This document shows positions 53,571-64,000 of a stretch of 64,000 nucleotides of DNA, piece after piece (positions within the stretch are counted from its first letter, which is position 1; every line of letters starts with the position of its first letter). Under the pieces are notes generated by a model. That model saw only the letters and a program-made list of their open reading frames with translations, ran no database searches and was not told the DNA's origin. Source of the DNA: Rhipicephalus microplus (lineage: Eukaryota; Arthropoda; Arachnida; Ixodida; Ixodidae). Both the position numbers and the translations under genes were made by a program. The DNA is taken from contig NC_134701.1 of NCBI RefSeq assembly GCF_043290135.1, positions 33,631,501 to 33,695,500 of the forward strand, given 5' to 3'.

Positions 53571-55910
53571 CATTAAAACGTCAGAGCGTCCGTCAAGGGC
53601 CACCAGTAGACAAGAAGGCGAGTGTGGAGCACTTTTTTCTGCCTCTTGAGGTCCAAAGCACGTAATCTTGTTACGGCCTGAAGAGGCCAAACATGTGATA
53701 GTCCCAGATTCAGTCTCTGCCCACGGCAAGTTATCTTTTCGTCCACTTTGGTTCCCTAAATATACATTGCAATTAGTACTAACAGCATTCCCTATACTTT
53801 CCTTGGTAGTGTTATCTCTTCCGATTACTTATATGTCTAATAAAAAAAAATGAGCCCTGAGAATGTTTTACAACCTTTGTTCATTTATAGCACAGCCCTC
53901 GTTTTGGCAAACTTTTTGCTTGCAGGCTGTATGCGACAGGCAGTGGTAAGCATAGCAACTAATAAGATGCCGTGCTCTGTCACGCTAACAAGCAGTGAAA
54001 ATGTTTCCTGTATCTTGATATTTGACCGGAAATGTCGTCGAAGGACGGTATTATTGAGTTTAAAGAGAGTGAATACAACGTTTATTTGATGTTCAACGCG
54101 AGAAAATTGGTGAATGGAAATATGGAGGCACAGCTTGATACATAGGCCCCATCTGGCAGTAATCTTGGTAAATTAAATAAATGATTGCCTTCGATATAGA
54201 GAGCGCGTGGCGTGTGCGCGCAATTTTAAAGGACGTATTATGTAGACTGCAAGGCCACGAGTTTGTGCAAGCTCCACATCATCTTAGCAAAGCGCAAGAA
54301 ACACCCGCGTTTTTTTGTGAAGCTTCGCATTCTCAGTGCAGCGTAATAAGTGCTACAGTCCTTAGAATTGCTTAAGTATGGGTTTAGTAGAATAAAGAAA
54401 CACACCACGGAATACTGATGCGTTCATATTGTGCCTCAAGTATGCGTAATATTAGATTTTTGAAGGACATTTCGCACATGCATGAATGCAGAAACCAGAT
54501 AAAAATTTGTTAGCGTTGAGAAGGTGGTGGAAATTTATGGAAATTTTTGTTGATGAACACAAAGGTCGACCGACATACAGAAATATAGATAGGGAGAACA
54601 AAAATTATGAGCGTAGAAGTGTCCCAAAAAAGAATATTATCTTTAAAAGAGCGTTTCTAAAGCAACGTCATGGCTACTGACAAAGTGCGCTAACTCTCCC
54701 AAATTTTTCAACACGTGGTCAGTTTGCTAGTAAAGGATTTTTTTGCTGCCGTATCTAGGCAGCCAGTGACCACGCCGTTTTTTGCAAGTTTGGAGTGACG
54801 CGACTTATAGCTAAGGAGTAGCTTCTCGTTCCTTAGAGCGTACTGCCAGCATAGATGCTCATGTTAAAAGTGAGGTGCCAATCTCAATACCACGATTTGT
54901 GATGACGCGAAAGTTTGTGTGCAATTAAAACTCGGTGGGGACCCAATATTGCTGACGACAGAGACTCAAGTGCATTTCTCCATAAGCCCAAACGCACAAT
55001 GAGTTTCATGGTAGTTTCAATGACGGTGTTCTTGTATAGTGTGGGAGTATATTGGTGAGAACAGTGCAACCGTCAAAGCACGACCTAGGGCAGCGCAGTA
55101 ACACTGGTTACCATAATCTAAAGGTAGCGGTAATGTCCTACATGCATTCTCTTTCCCAGAAGTTTTAGAAAGTAGAAGCTAGGTGTCGTGTTATGCGCTG
55201 GTTTTTTCCTTAACAATGTGGGCAAGGTAGGAGCCATATTTTAAAGAAGAAGGCATCGAGAAATAGAACAGACTGCCTAATAAAACGTGTTAGCATGTTT
55301 TCCCCTGTACAGTTGTGATTGAGTACCTAGTACATTGGTCACGTGGCCATATATATATATATAAGGTAAACAGGGCGAAGGATTAAGGTGGGGCTTCTTG
55401 AGCTCGAGAATGAAGAGACATAAAGATTGGGCGTATTGGTATAACATGATAACATAACGTGTTAAGCAATTTTACGAAGGAATACTTACATGAATGCAGC
55501 TAACTGGATGAACCCTGATTTGAGTGATAATGTGGGCCATTTTCGTTTACGCGAAAATCTCCTTTCTTTTGAATGACACTGATACAAAAAAATAGCAGGG
55601 GCATTCCACGTATAAAGAAAGCAAGTTATTGCGTAAGCCCTTATTTTTTGACTTTATCATAATGAAATGGTTGTATTAGGCAGGGGTGTCTGAATAGCTC
55701 ACACAAGGCTGTGCCTTAGGGTTTGACATATGGTTCATCTTTGACAATCAACATGCGAGCCAGCCTTGAGAAAAAAGTACGTGTCATTTTTTCGTTAAAA
55801 CAATTGCATGTTCAAAGCCATGTGTCTCCCCTATTTCTTTCTTTTATAGCTTAAAAGGGCGGTTGCATATTATTACATTGCAAGAATATACTCTGCCTCA
55901 AAAGTAGGTG
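53571..55910. other. Unassigned stretch
   Basis: No coding domain, SINE or element end that I recognise. Frames are short and have no family features. A short TATATATATATATATA run lies at about 55350. Confidence 0.4.
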
Positions 55911-56160
55911 AGTTTTCAAAAAATAAAGTTGAATTCGGGACGAGAAAATCCTTCCCCCAAGAGACTATTAGGCACTGTTTTAGCTTTTGGAGTGTATATG
56001 TCACTGGTCAGGCCTCGCCTTGGATATGTGCTAGTTGTGTGCGCACCTAATCTTGCATATGACAAAGATAGCCTCGATTCCGCTCTGCGGAAAGCAATCA
56101 TATTTTTCATCATCACTTTGGCAGAAAGTTCTCAATCTTCTCTTTGGTGTTCGAAGTGAC
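55911..56160 (+). pseudogene. Possible LINE RT C-terminal fragment
   Basis: The frame gives GTVLAFGVYMSLVRPRLGYV, then LVVCAPNLAYDKDSLDSALR with KAIIFF. This resembles the 'K..Y.SLVRP.LEY...VWDP......LE..QRKA.RFI' block found after the RT palm in CR1/L2 and Jockey-type LINEs. No other LINE domain is adjacent, so it is a small relic at best. Confidence 0.35.
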
Positions 56161-59100
56161 TAAACGATGCTGAGCCCCTTAGAATACCAACGAATGAGTG
56201 ATGGGCTTTAATTTTTTACATGAGGTTGTGCACATAAAGTAGTGCGAAAGACACTGTTTTCGGAAATTCAAGAATCTTCACCTACTTAACAGAAGTACTG
56301 ACTAACATGAAAATTTTAATCTAAGAAACATGGGACAGTGCACTGCACAGTCAGTGTTCTGTTCTGGGCTGGGACATTAAGTTTTCTATGCTAGTAAATG
56401 CGTCTCAGCTGAGTAAGTGCTTCTGGGTCTCCTGCCGGCGTAAAGAGCAGCGCTTTTTTAGCAAAATTTTTCTGTTATTGCTGAACACTCGCGGGAATAA
56501 AATAATTGCAGCCTGTAGGCTTTACTTACCCATTTCTTGACTTATGTGTTTTGTGGAGGTGACTTGCTTAACGTAAGGAACAGCAAGCGTTGTGAAGATG
56601 TCTTCAAAACCTGCCGAATACAGAATTGGCATGTCGTATTTGCGAAGTTACGCTTTGTGCTTTCGGATATGGCACTTAGCGATTCTGAGTACAAAAGCAT
56701 CGTATTGAAGAAATCTTGACGAGCATGATGCAATGTAAAAAGAGGTAGCTAGCTATGTAAGGCAGTAAAAAGTAAATGTTTAAGTTTTGAACGTGATGAC
56801 ATGCATAAACTTAAGTACGATTAATGAATGATGGGCCAGAATGTACCCAAAATATTTATCGAAGGGGAAGCATATGAAGCTGGTACCATTGTTTTAGGCA
56901 TGTCTAGACGAGTCCGGAATCTTAGTGCATAAATAGGTTCTAGGAGTAGCCAACCTTGATGGGAACAGGCTAGCAAAATCTCCTTATCGTGAGTGGTGCG
57001 TGGAGCCAGAAGTGACAACTCTCTCAAACGCTCTCTCGACAAAATGTGGCCTATGCTCATTGCCTTCAAAGCAGGCGCCTTATTAAGATTCGTCATAAAA
57101 CTCAATTCTGCAATGGCAGACGGCCAATATAAACTAAGAATCGGTGTTCATACCACATACACTTTTCAGACTGTCCCGTATAGTGTGTAAAAAATGTTGA
57201 TAGATGATGCTCAAATAAGCAGAAGTACCGAACATCGAATAAATGATGCACTTTTGGAGGTAAAGAACTTTGGTCTGTTAGGCCAACATGCCAATTCAGC
57301 ATTTCCTACTCGCTGTTCCGTGTGAGTTCTAAAACAACCCGTCGTCTAAAGAAGCGTGACTTCAGTGCCGACCTCAAAAGCTAGGACTCTCATAATTATC
57401 AGTACGCGCCGATTTGCCAATAGTGTAATAGGGCCAAGGAACGCCACCTAATGAACCATTAAGAACATATATACTACAGCAGTGCCGTAAACAAATTTTC
57501 TGTGAAGAATTTGTCTGATATTTAAGATTCTTTTAGGTTAAAATAGCAATTCTTACCAAATTTAGTGACGTTGAGCTTACTAAGTCAAATTCAAAGGTGA
57601 GAGCCAAACCACCACTTCAGCGCGTGTCACAACCCAATATGACCACTACTGTAACACTTCATCATCTGTGAACCAGAAGACGTTCACGTTCTAAGATCCT
57701 TCACGTATGCTCGTAATGCGCGAAAGCCACGGCATTTCGATCTTTGGGGTTCTTCTGAAAGTGACATTTTGCTGCTTCAGGCACAACAAAGGCGTCAACT
57801 ACAACAAGGGCATGAAGTTCGATGAAAGACTGTCTACGAGGAATCCTTGTAGACTGCTTGGCTACACCACAAAAGCCTTTCAGAAAACTTGAGAAAATAC
57901 AATGGCCGCAGATCCATGAAGTAAGTGCTGAAGATGGGCTGAATCAGTGTGCATAAGATTATACTTTGGGGCCTTCTATTTTTTATTGTTAGCGTTCTAT
58001 CGTTTATGTTTCAATTGGTGGTTGGTTAAATGTCAGTTTTTCTTTGGCAAAGTTGGTGTTATTAACACGAATGTGTCTTGTGTCGGGGTCCACCACTGCT
58101 CCGCTGACGTACTTCCGTCACGAATATGACGTTTAAAGCTTTAACCTAATTACTGAAAAAAAAGAAAAACAAGCTGAACGCGCGGCGGTAAAGGCTACGC
58201 CACAAAGTGCACGTTGTCTGGTAAGCTAACGGCATATCATAAACAATAAACCGTTTGGCTGTCCTCGGAGCTTCAAAACTTTAGCGCGTTTCCAGTCATT
58301 CCTTCACTGTTTAATAAAGAAAACAAAGATTGCGTAGGATGAAACGACTAAAGGCAGATTACCTCTGCCTGACTAAGGTACCTCCATCCGTACATTTGTT
58401 CACGTGAAGTGAAACAAAGATACAAATTTTATTTTGATTTTGAACTAGGGGACTCAATACTCAAATTGAAAAAGTATAACAGATGCCGAAACATACGTTC
58501 TCAAATAGCACATTGCAGTCATCACCTATTCAAAGTAGCAATGTAAAAACTTATATAAAGAATCGGCACTTTGAGAATTTTTAGACAGAATTACTAAGTA
58601 CTCTAAATAAATATATTTGAAAGAAAGAAAATGAGTGATTTTCATCATATACACAAAAGTACGAAAGATACAAAAGAAAAAGATAAAATAGAAATTACAA
58701 TTAAGGCTCATTACACGTAAGAAAGTACTTCGTAAATTTCTTTTCTTCACACTGCTTTAGCATTATCATCCAAAAGTTCACGGACATAGCTATTTTTCCA
58801 GAGTAGATAAGGTATTATCATTATCAGTAACAAGATGGTGTGAAAGGCTTACGTTGGGCGCGCTCTATAGGTCATCGTCTCTATGAAGCGTCGCCTCCAC
58901 GGAGCGTGGTTTCTCCTACGCACGTACTTATCAAACTCGTAATTTGGAAGAGGACGAAAGTAAATTCGCCCACTCTCACGGCCGCGTTTGCAAAAAGAGT
59001 GCGATGCTTGCGCACGACGCAGGGAGAATTGTGACAGTTGTTCGCGCTTGTCCTGTGTATCTTTTGGGCTTGTTTCGCACGTCTTACTTTCTGTTTGAAT

Positions 59101-60369
59101 AGCAAACTTTAAGTGTCGAGCTTCGGCATTTGTTGGTCCGCGCTCTTCCTGTGCATGCTAATACTGTGCGTGCTTTCTGATTGAGATGTGCGCTGCAAGC
59201 TACGAAATGCTTTCTGTTCCTAACCTGACTTTGCAATTTGTTGCTGTTGCTGAAACAATGCACAATAAATGCTCAACCACCTCTGTAAAGACACGGTTCA
59301 CTTTCGTGTTATACAGATTCCTACACATGGGGAAGCAGCCACGTTTTTTCTATTCTGGTTAACAGTATTTTGATATTTTTTTACTTTTCGCGGATGTTTT
59401 GGTTCGCTTATACGTTGTTGTAGTTTCCGCTTTGCCATTCTCATGGCTTTGTAGCCATCTCTTCTGTTCTTTTAACCTTCTGATTTGTTATATGTTTTGA
59501 AAGTTGGTTTGTTAAATGTAGGTGTTTGTCGGAGTAGGGTCCTTTTATCATGTTTTTTTTTCAAGTCATTTGTGCTCTGTGTACGCACAGTAGACGGCAT
59601 TTCACGCAGATATTTCCCACCGCACTTTCACTAGGGACTACGACGAGCGTTGACAACCGTTTTTATGTGACAAAGGTGCACCCCTCCTAAAAGCGTTAGT
59701 TGTGGACAATCCGCACTTGTTGTCTTTTGTTGCCATCCGTAGCTGCAGGACTGGATAGACGAGTGCTGAATTTATTTGAACAAAGCAGCTTTTCAACCAT
59801 CTCTTTTATACACTTCCTTTCTGAAACATTTCATTGTCATGAAATCAGATCCAGAAGTCACTGTCGTCATTTGCAGGTCTTTGCGCCCAAAAAGGCGTAC
59901 GATGAGAATTCACAACCACTGGCGTGGTGCCATGTATCTTTCCTACTTGTATCTTTCTCTACTTAGGCAGAAAAAGCCACAGCGGAGGCATTTTACATTT
60001 CTTTACACTGTTATTTTGCAACGGTGATGCCGGGCAGTGTCGAAACTCACTAGTACTTGTGTGAACGCGAGCCGTTAGTTAAGAACAGCAATGGTAATGA
60101 GATCAGCGCTGGTGACATCTGCAAGCCATGCGCGCAAAAGCTCGAACGCTGAAGCGTCTCTAGTGTTGTGTTGTTTGCTTAACTTGCTGCAACGCCTGTT
60201 GTGCCTCATAAAGTAACGATAATGTGACGATAATGTTGTGTTGTGCACTTAATTAAGCGCGAAAACTTGCCAGACTGCACAAAGAACGATGCAGGTGACG
60301 CGCTGAACAGCGTTGCTTATTCGGCAGATAAAATTATTACAATCAAACTGGTATCCATATCTAACAAAA
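56161..60369. other. Unassigned 4.2-kb stretch
   Basis: I recognise nothing firm. The minus-strand frames at 56821-57105 and 57102-57302 run almost end to end across about 480 bp without a clear family match. The rest has short frames and AT-rich sequence. It may be host intergenic or intronic DNA, or very old element sequence. Confidence 0.4.
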
Positions 60370-60562
60370 TACCCGCAGGTCGCGGAATCAAATCACAGCT
60401 GTGGTGGCTACATTTTCAATGGAAGCGAAAGTGCTGTAAGTCCGTGTGCTCAGATTTGGGTGCACAATAACAAAACCCAGGTGATCGAAATTTCTATAGC
60501 TTTTTACTACGTCGTTCCTCGTAATCATATGATGGTTTGGGGACGTTAAACCCGACACTGCA
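60370..60562 (+). mobile_element. Diverged Ruka-type SINE
   Basis: The plus-oriented body includes ACCCGCAGGTCGCGGAATC, TGTGCTCAGATTTGGGTGCA, GTGATCGAAATTTCTATAGC and CGTAATCATATGATGG, then GGGACGTTAAACCCGACA. The A-box end is missing and the B box is eroded. Confidence 0.7.
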
Positions 60563-60819
60563 AAAACCGTATATCATAATTGCCAAAAAGTTGAGTTCGT
60601 TTCATATAATAAATTTAAGATACATGTTTTATTTGATGTATTAACAGCAGGAAACTGAAAGAACCTGTACATACTGAGCATGACTTGCGTTAGCACGATC
60701 ACCAACAAGTGAATCAATAAGCAACCCACCATGCCTGGGTTTAGACGCATAGGTTTAGCACTAAATCATTCTTACAAAAGCTGCTGCAGCATCCACGTCA
60801 GTAATAACAGTCGCGACGA

Positions 60820-61690
60820 GGCATGGCCGGACCCATGAGGGAGGGGAAGTTCCAAAGAATGGCCATCAACGTTCGAATTGGTTAGGCTCACCTGAAGATC
60901 AACTCTTCATGGCAAGACTATGTTGAGCGTATCAAACTATGCTGCGCAGCTAACAAGCTCAAAAAAGACGTCAACAAAAGGGCAGCGTTAATGAGTTGCT
61001 GTAAGGAAGAGACCTACAACCTGATAGCCACCCTCGTGAAGCCTCCTAGACTACTGCACGCTGACCATCAGCCCATCGTAGAAGCGGTGAAAAAACAAAT
61101 GAATCCAAAGCCGCCCAAGCTGTATGCAAGGTATTTTTTTCCAAACGAGATTAGCATGACGGCAAAACAGTCGCCGACTATGTCACAGCTTTACGTAAGC
61201 TGGCCGAGAACTTTGGATTTAGTGACAAGGAATTCCCGCTTGACATGATGCTCAGGGACTGCTTAGTTTTGGGGGATTTCCGACAGTATAGTGCAGCAGC
61301 GCCTGTTGGCCGGGAAGAACCTGACCTGTGCGACAGCCTACAACCTGGCAGTCACAGACGAATCTACTGCAAAGCCTCAAATAGCTATTGGGAGTTAGCG
61401 TCAAGAAAGCCCAAATATCACAGTCAAGGTGGGCACCAAATGTCTGAAGAAAAGGCAAGAAAAAATGGTTTCACGCAAGGAGTCGGAACAATGGTGTTTC
61501 CGGTGCTCAGGCAACCACGATACTTATCGCTGCAAGTTTAAAAGCACAGTATGCTTTAACTGTTCCGGCAAAGGACACTCAACCAAGGCCTGCCGGACGA
61601 AAAAAAAAGTAGGAAGCTTACCCCTCACTAGAAAGTACAACAAGTTTAGAAAAAAATTACTTATGATGGCTTACTAAGTATTAGACAAGT
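60820..61690 (+). pseudogene. Gypsy-3 gag, broken
   Basis: A Gag of another Gypsy lineage. It begins near MAGPMREGKFQRMAINVRIG (60823), then in shifting frames gives WQDYVERIKLCCAANKLKKD, RAALMSCCKEETYNLIATLV and EAVKKQMNPKPPKLYARYFF. The C-terminal part (61429-61677 frame) has two CCHC zinc knuckles (CFRCSGNHDTYRCKFK and CFNCSGKGHSTKACRTKK). Layout and motifs are like those of Gypsy elements with two-knuckle Gags in arthropods. Stops and frameshifts make it a relic. Confidence 0.7.
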
Positions 61691-63885
61691 GACCAGCATT
61701 CATCCCATGTTTGTGCTGACCGTTATCATTAGCGGACAAGCGGTGCCGATGGAAGTGGAATCAGGAGCAGCCAAATAATTATGAGCGTAAATTTGTTCAT
61801 GAAGGTGAACCGGGCAAAAAGCGTTGTTTTTAAACAAGTAGACACACAGCTCGTAACTTAGACCAAGGAAGGACTCAAAGTCACCAGAAAAGCTACACTT
61901 AGAGCTAAGTTTAAAGAGCAGGACTGCAAGCTGCTGTTTTTTGTTCTAAGGAATAAAGGTAGGACACTTCTTGAGCGTGACCTGTTCAAGGCTTTAAACA
62001 CTGGTGTTACTGAGCTTCCCAGCATCAGCCAGAATGAGGAAGTGGTTATCAAAAATGTGTGGATGTTTTACGAAACGTTTCCAGCGCAGCCTTACCGTCA
62101 GTATGCATTCAACTGAAGCACGACGCCCAGCCCGAGTTTCTTGAATGCTTAGCACACCTTTCGCTCTCAAAGATGACGTATGTGACGAGCTGAAAGAACT
62201 AGAGTTTCGGGGTGTTCAGCAGCAAACACAGTATGCGGAATTTGGTGATTGCCACTCCTGTGGTGATCGTGCAAAAAGGAAGGTTCACTGAAAATATGCT
62301 GTGACTACCGAAGCCCAAGCAACCAAGTGAGAAGAAACAACGTTTGGCTTCTCTTACTAGCAAAGAACTTTTTGCAAGGTTAAGAAAAGGCCGTATGTTT
62401 TTAAAAATAACTTAACGCAGGTAAACCAGCATTCCGTGTTGAATGATTCGTCAGCAGAAGCGCTCACTGCCAACATAGTAAAGGGTCTATACAAAGTGTG
62501 ACGCTTGCCGTTCGGTTTGGGTGGCACCGAGATTATTTCAAAGAACAAGGAATGCACTGTTTTTAGGTTTACTGTAGGTGGTGGTCGACCTTGGTGACAT
62601 TATGGTGGCAAGCGAAACAGCTTTGGAACGTTACAAGGTCCTCAATCAAATCGCAACCAACTCTCGAAGGCCCAACTGCGTGTTAAGCATCCCAAGTGCC
62701 AGCTTTTCAAATGAAGCTTGAAGGATTGAAAAACCGGATAGATGGAAGGGGCACCTCAAAAAGCTAAGTTGAGGCCATTTATCAAACACCCACATCACAA
62801 AACAGAAAGGAGCTTCAGGCTTTTCTAAGTATGGTGAATTTCTACAATTGATTCCGAAAAGGTTGTTCTGAAGTCGTTGAAGTGTTGTACTGCCTACAGG
62901 GCAGTGACTTAACGTGGAAGTTGGATGAATAGTAGCAGTGAGCTTTCGACGGATTGAAGAAGCTGCGGGCGTCCAAATCACGTTTAGTGCTTTCAATCCT
63001 GATGCACCATTATTTTGTCTGGTGTCGTATGGCCAGTGGACGTACAAGCTCTGTTTGCTGAGAGAGACTCTGAAGCGCTAGAGCCAACTGTTGCTTACGC
63101 GTCAAGAACACTCGCTAAGAGGGAGTATAACTAGGTACAGATTGACTACGAAGCGATCACCATTGTGTATGGCATTCGTCACTTTCCCTAGTACCTCTGC
63201 AGCTGGCGATGCAACGCTTTTACTGATCGTATGCCGCTTTTAGGCATATATGAGTGGTATAAGCAGAACCCGGTAATTTTGTCACAACGCATGGTGCACT
63301 GGTCTTTGATGTCATCGGCCTATGAATAGAAATCGGAGTATAGAAAGACGCAAGACCGTGCAAATGCTGAAGTTCTTAGGCTGCCAGTATTCGGACAGTA
63401 CCCACATGTGAGTGTAAAAGACACCTCATTCACCACTCTGCGCAATCCTTGTGTATCCCGAGTGCAAAATTGGGTGAGGACCAGCTGGCCCAAAAAGGTG
63501 CGCCGCTAGAGTATACCGCCTATTAGGTGAGGCAAAAATAGTTGTCAATTCACCGTGACTGCATCTTGTGGGCTAAGAAGGTTATGCTACAAAAATAACT
63601 CCAAAAAATGTAGTCTGCACGACCATATGATTCAGCTCTGAAGAGATCATTTGTGCGGTGGCCGAAGATCGATGCTCAGATTGAAGATGTTAGTCGTTAT
63701 TTTGAACGATGCCAAACAAACAAGCCATGCGAACCTGAGATGCCTGTTCAATTTTCAACGAAGCCTCTACATCTATGGCGTAGAATAGATTTAGATTTTG
63801 CAGGTCCAGTTCAACGTGTTTCCTTGTTTTCAGGAACACGCTGTCAAACTGGGCTGATATAGAAATCCTGGCACCACTTCACTTG
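61691..63885 (+). pseudogene. Gypsy-3 pol (protease, RT, RNase H, integrase), heavily broken
   Basis: A protease-like AVPMEVESGAAK lies near 61740-61775, where DTG/DSG is expected. RT fragments follow at about 62240-62560 (ATPVVIVQKGR, ICCDYRSP-like sequence, VKGLYK and RLPFGLGGTEIIS), where the B motif (LPFGL) is visible. The RNase H region near 63030-63180 has AERDSEALEPTVAYASRTLA-like sequence. The integrase zinc region and core start are at 63653-63862 (MRWPKIDAQIEDVSRYFERC, then PLHLWRRIDLDFAGPV). All are in different frames with stops, and the copy is clearly older than Gypsy-1 and -2. No LTR is seen in the window. Confidence 0.65.
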
Positions 63886-64000
63886 TCAATGGTGGCCGAT
63901 AAACTGTAAGGGATGTTTGCTTCGTATATATCACCCTACTTGGCCATTTCGGACAATAGACTGGCGTCTCCAGGTAATTAAATAAAATCTTTCTTTCCAG
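63886..64000. other. End of window, unassigned
   Basis: Probably a continuation of the Gypsy-3 integrase region (a NGGR.TVRDVCFV-like reading near 63880-63925), too broken to call. Confidence 0.3.

Noticed and set aside
53301..53729. Poly-Ser / poly-Leu frames at the CTG repeat
   Set aside because: Low-complexity translation of the (CTG)n/(GAT)n microsatellite.

Overview
This window is a dense nest of transposable elements from an arthropod nuclear genome, most likely a hard tick (Ixodidae). The tick call rests on several copies of a tRNA-derived SINE that I recognise as the ixodid Ruka type, together with BEL/Pao, short-LTR Gypsy, Jockey/I-like, CR1-like and RTE-like elements, Penelope-like elements (PLEs) and long (TA)n arrays. 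I see no host protein gene, no functional tRNA or rRNA gene and no CRISPR array. Nearly every open frame belongs to an element, and most are broken.

Layout. 0.4-5.4 kb holds a decayed Gypsy element (Gypsy-0) split by an insertion of about 2.9 kb with long inverted arms. 5.5-9.0 kb is a 5'-truncated BEL/Pao element on the minus strand with a young SINE inside. 9.0-14.5 kb is a minus-strand Jockey/I-type LINE (5' UTR, ORF1, ORF2) interrupted by a CR1-like 3' end. 15.6-21.3 kb holds a piece of one PLE family (PLE-C) and a decayed copy of another (PLE-B copy 1). 21.4-30.6 kb has a PLE-A terminal fragment and two Gypsy elements with paired LTRs (Gypsy-1, Gypsy-2) lying in the same TA-rich tract. 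30.6-32.5 kb is an RTE-like LINE. 33-41.1 kb is a head-to-head pair of almost identical PLE-A copies. 41.2-42.5 kb holds smaller PLE-A pieces. 42.5-48.1 kb is PLE-B copy 2 with a terminal repeat at each end. 48.4-53.5 kb is an RTE-like LINE split by a CR1-like LINE. 53.6-60.4 kb is mostly unrecognised sequence, and 60.8-63.9 kb is a decayed Gypsy-3.

The most interesting system is the PLEs. Two distinct families (A and B) share one architecture: a pseudo-LTR (pLTR) carrying a hammerhead-ribozyme-like motif; immediately after it an ORF that looks like an SGNH/GDSL-type hydrolase; then a reverse transcriptase with a C-terminal GIY-YIG endonuclease; then a second pLTR. The usual description of endonuclease-bearing PLEs is a single RT/GIY-YIG ORF. 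I know of GDSL-type ORFs in rotifer Athena-type elements and of esterase ORF1s in CR1 LINEs, but not of this arrangement in arthropod PLEs. PLE-A on the minus strand is close to intact (one in-frame stop). PLE ends repeatedly abut (TA)n arrays, which suggests a target or priming preference.

All family calls come from reading translated motifs by eye. Element boundaries given as round numbers are approximate.
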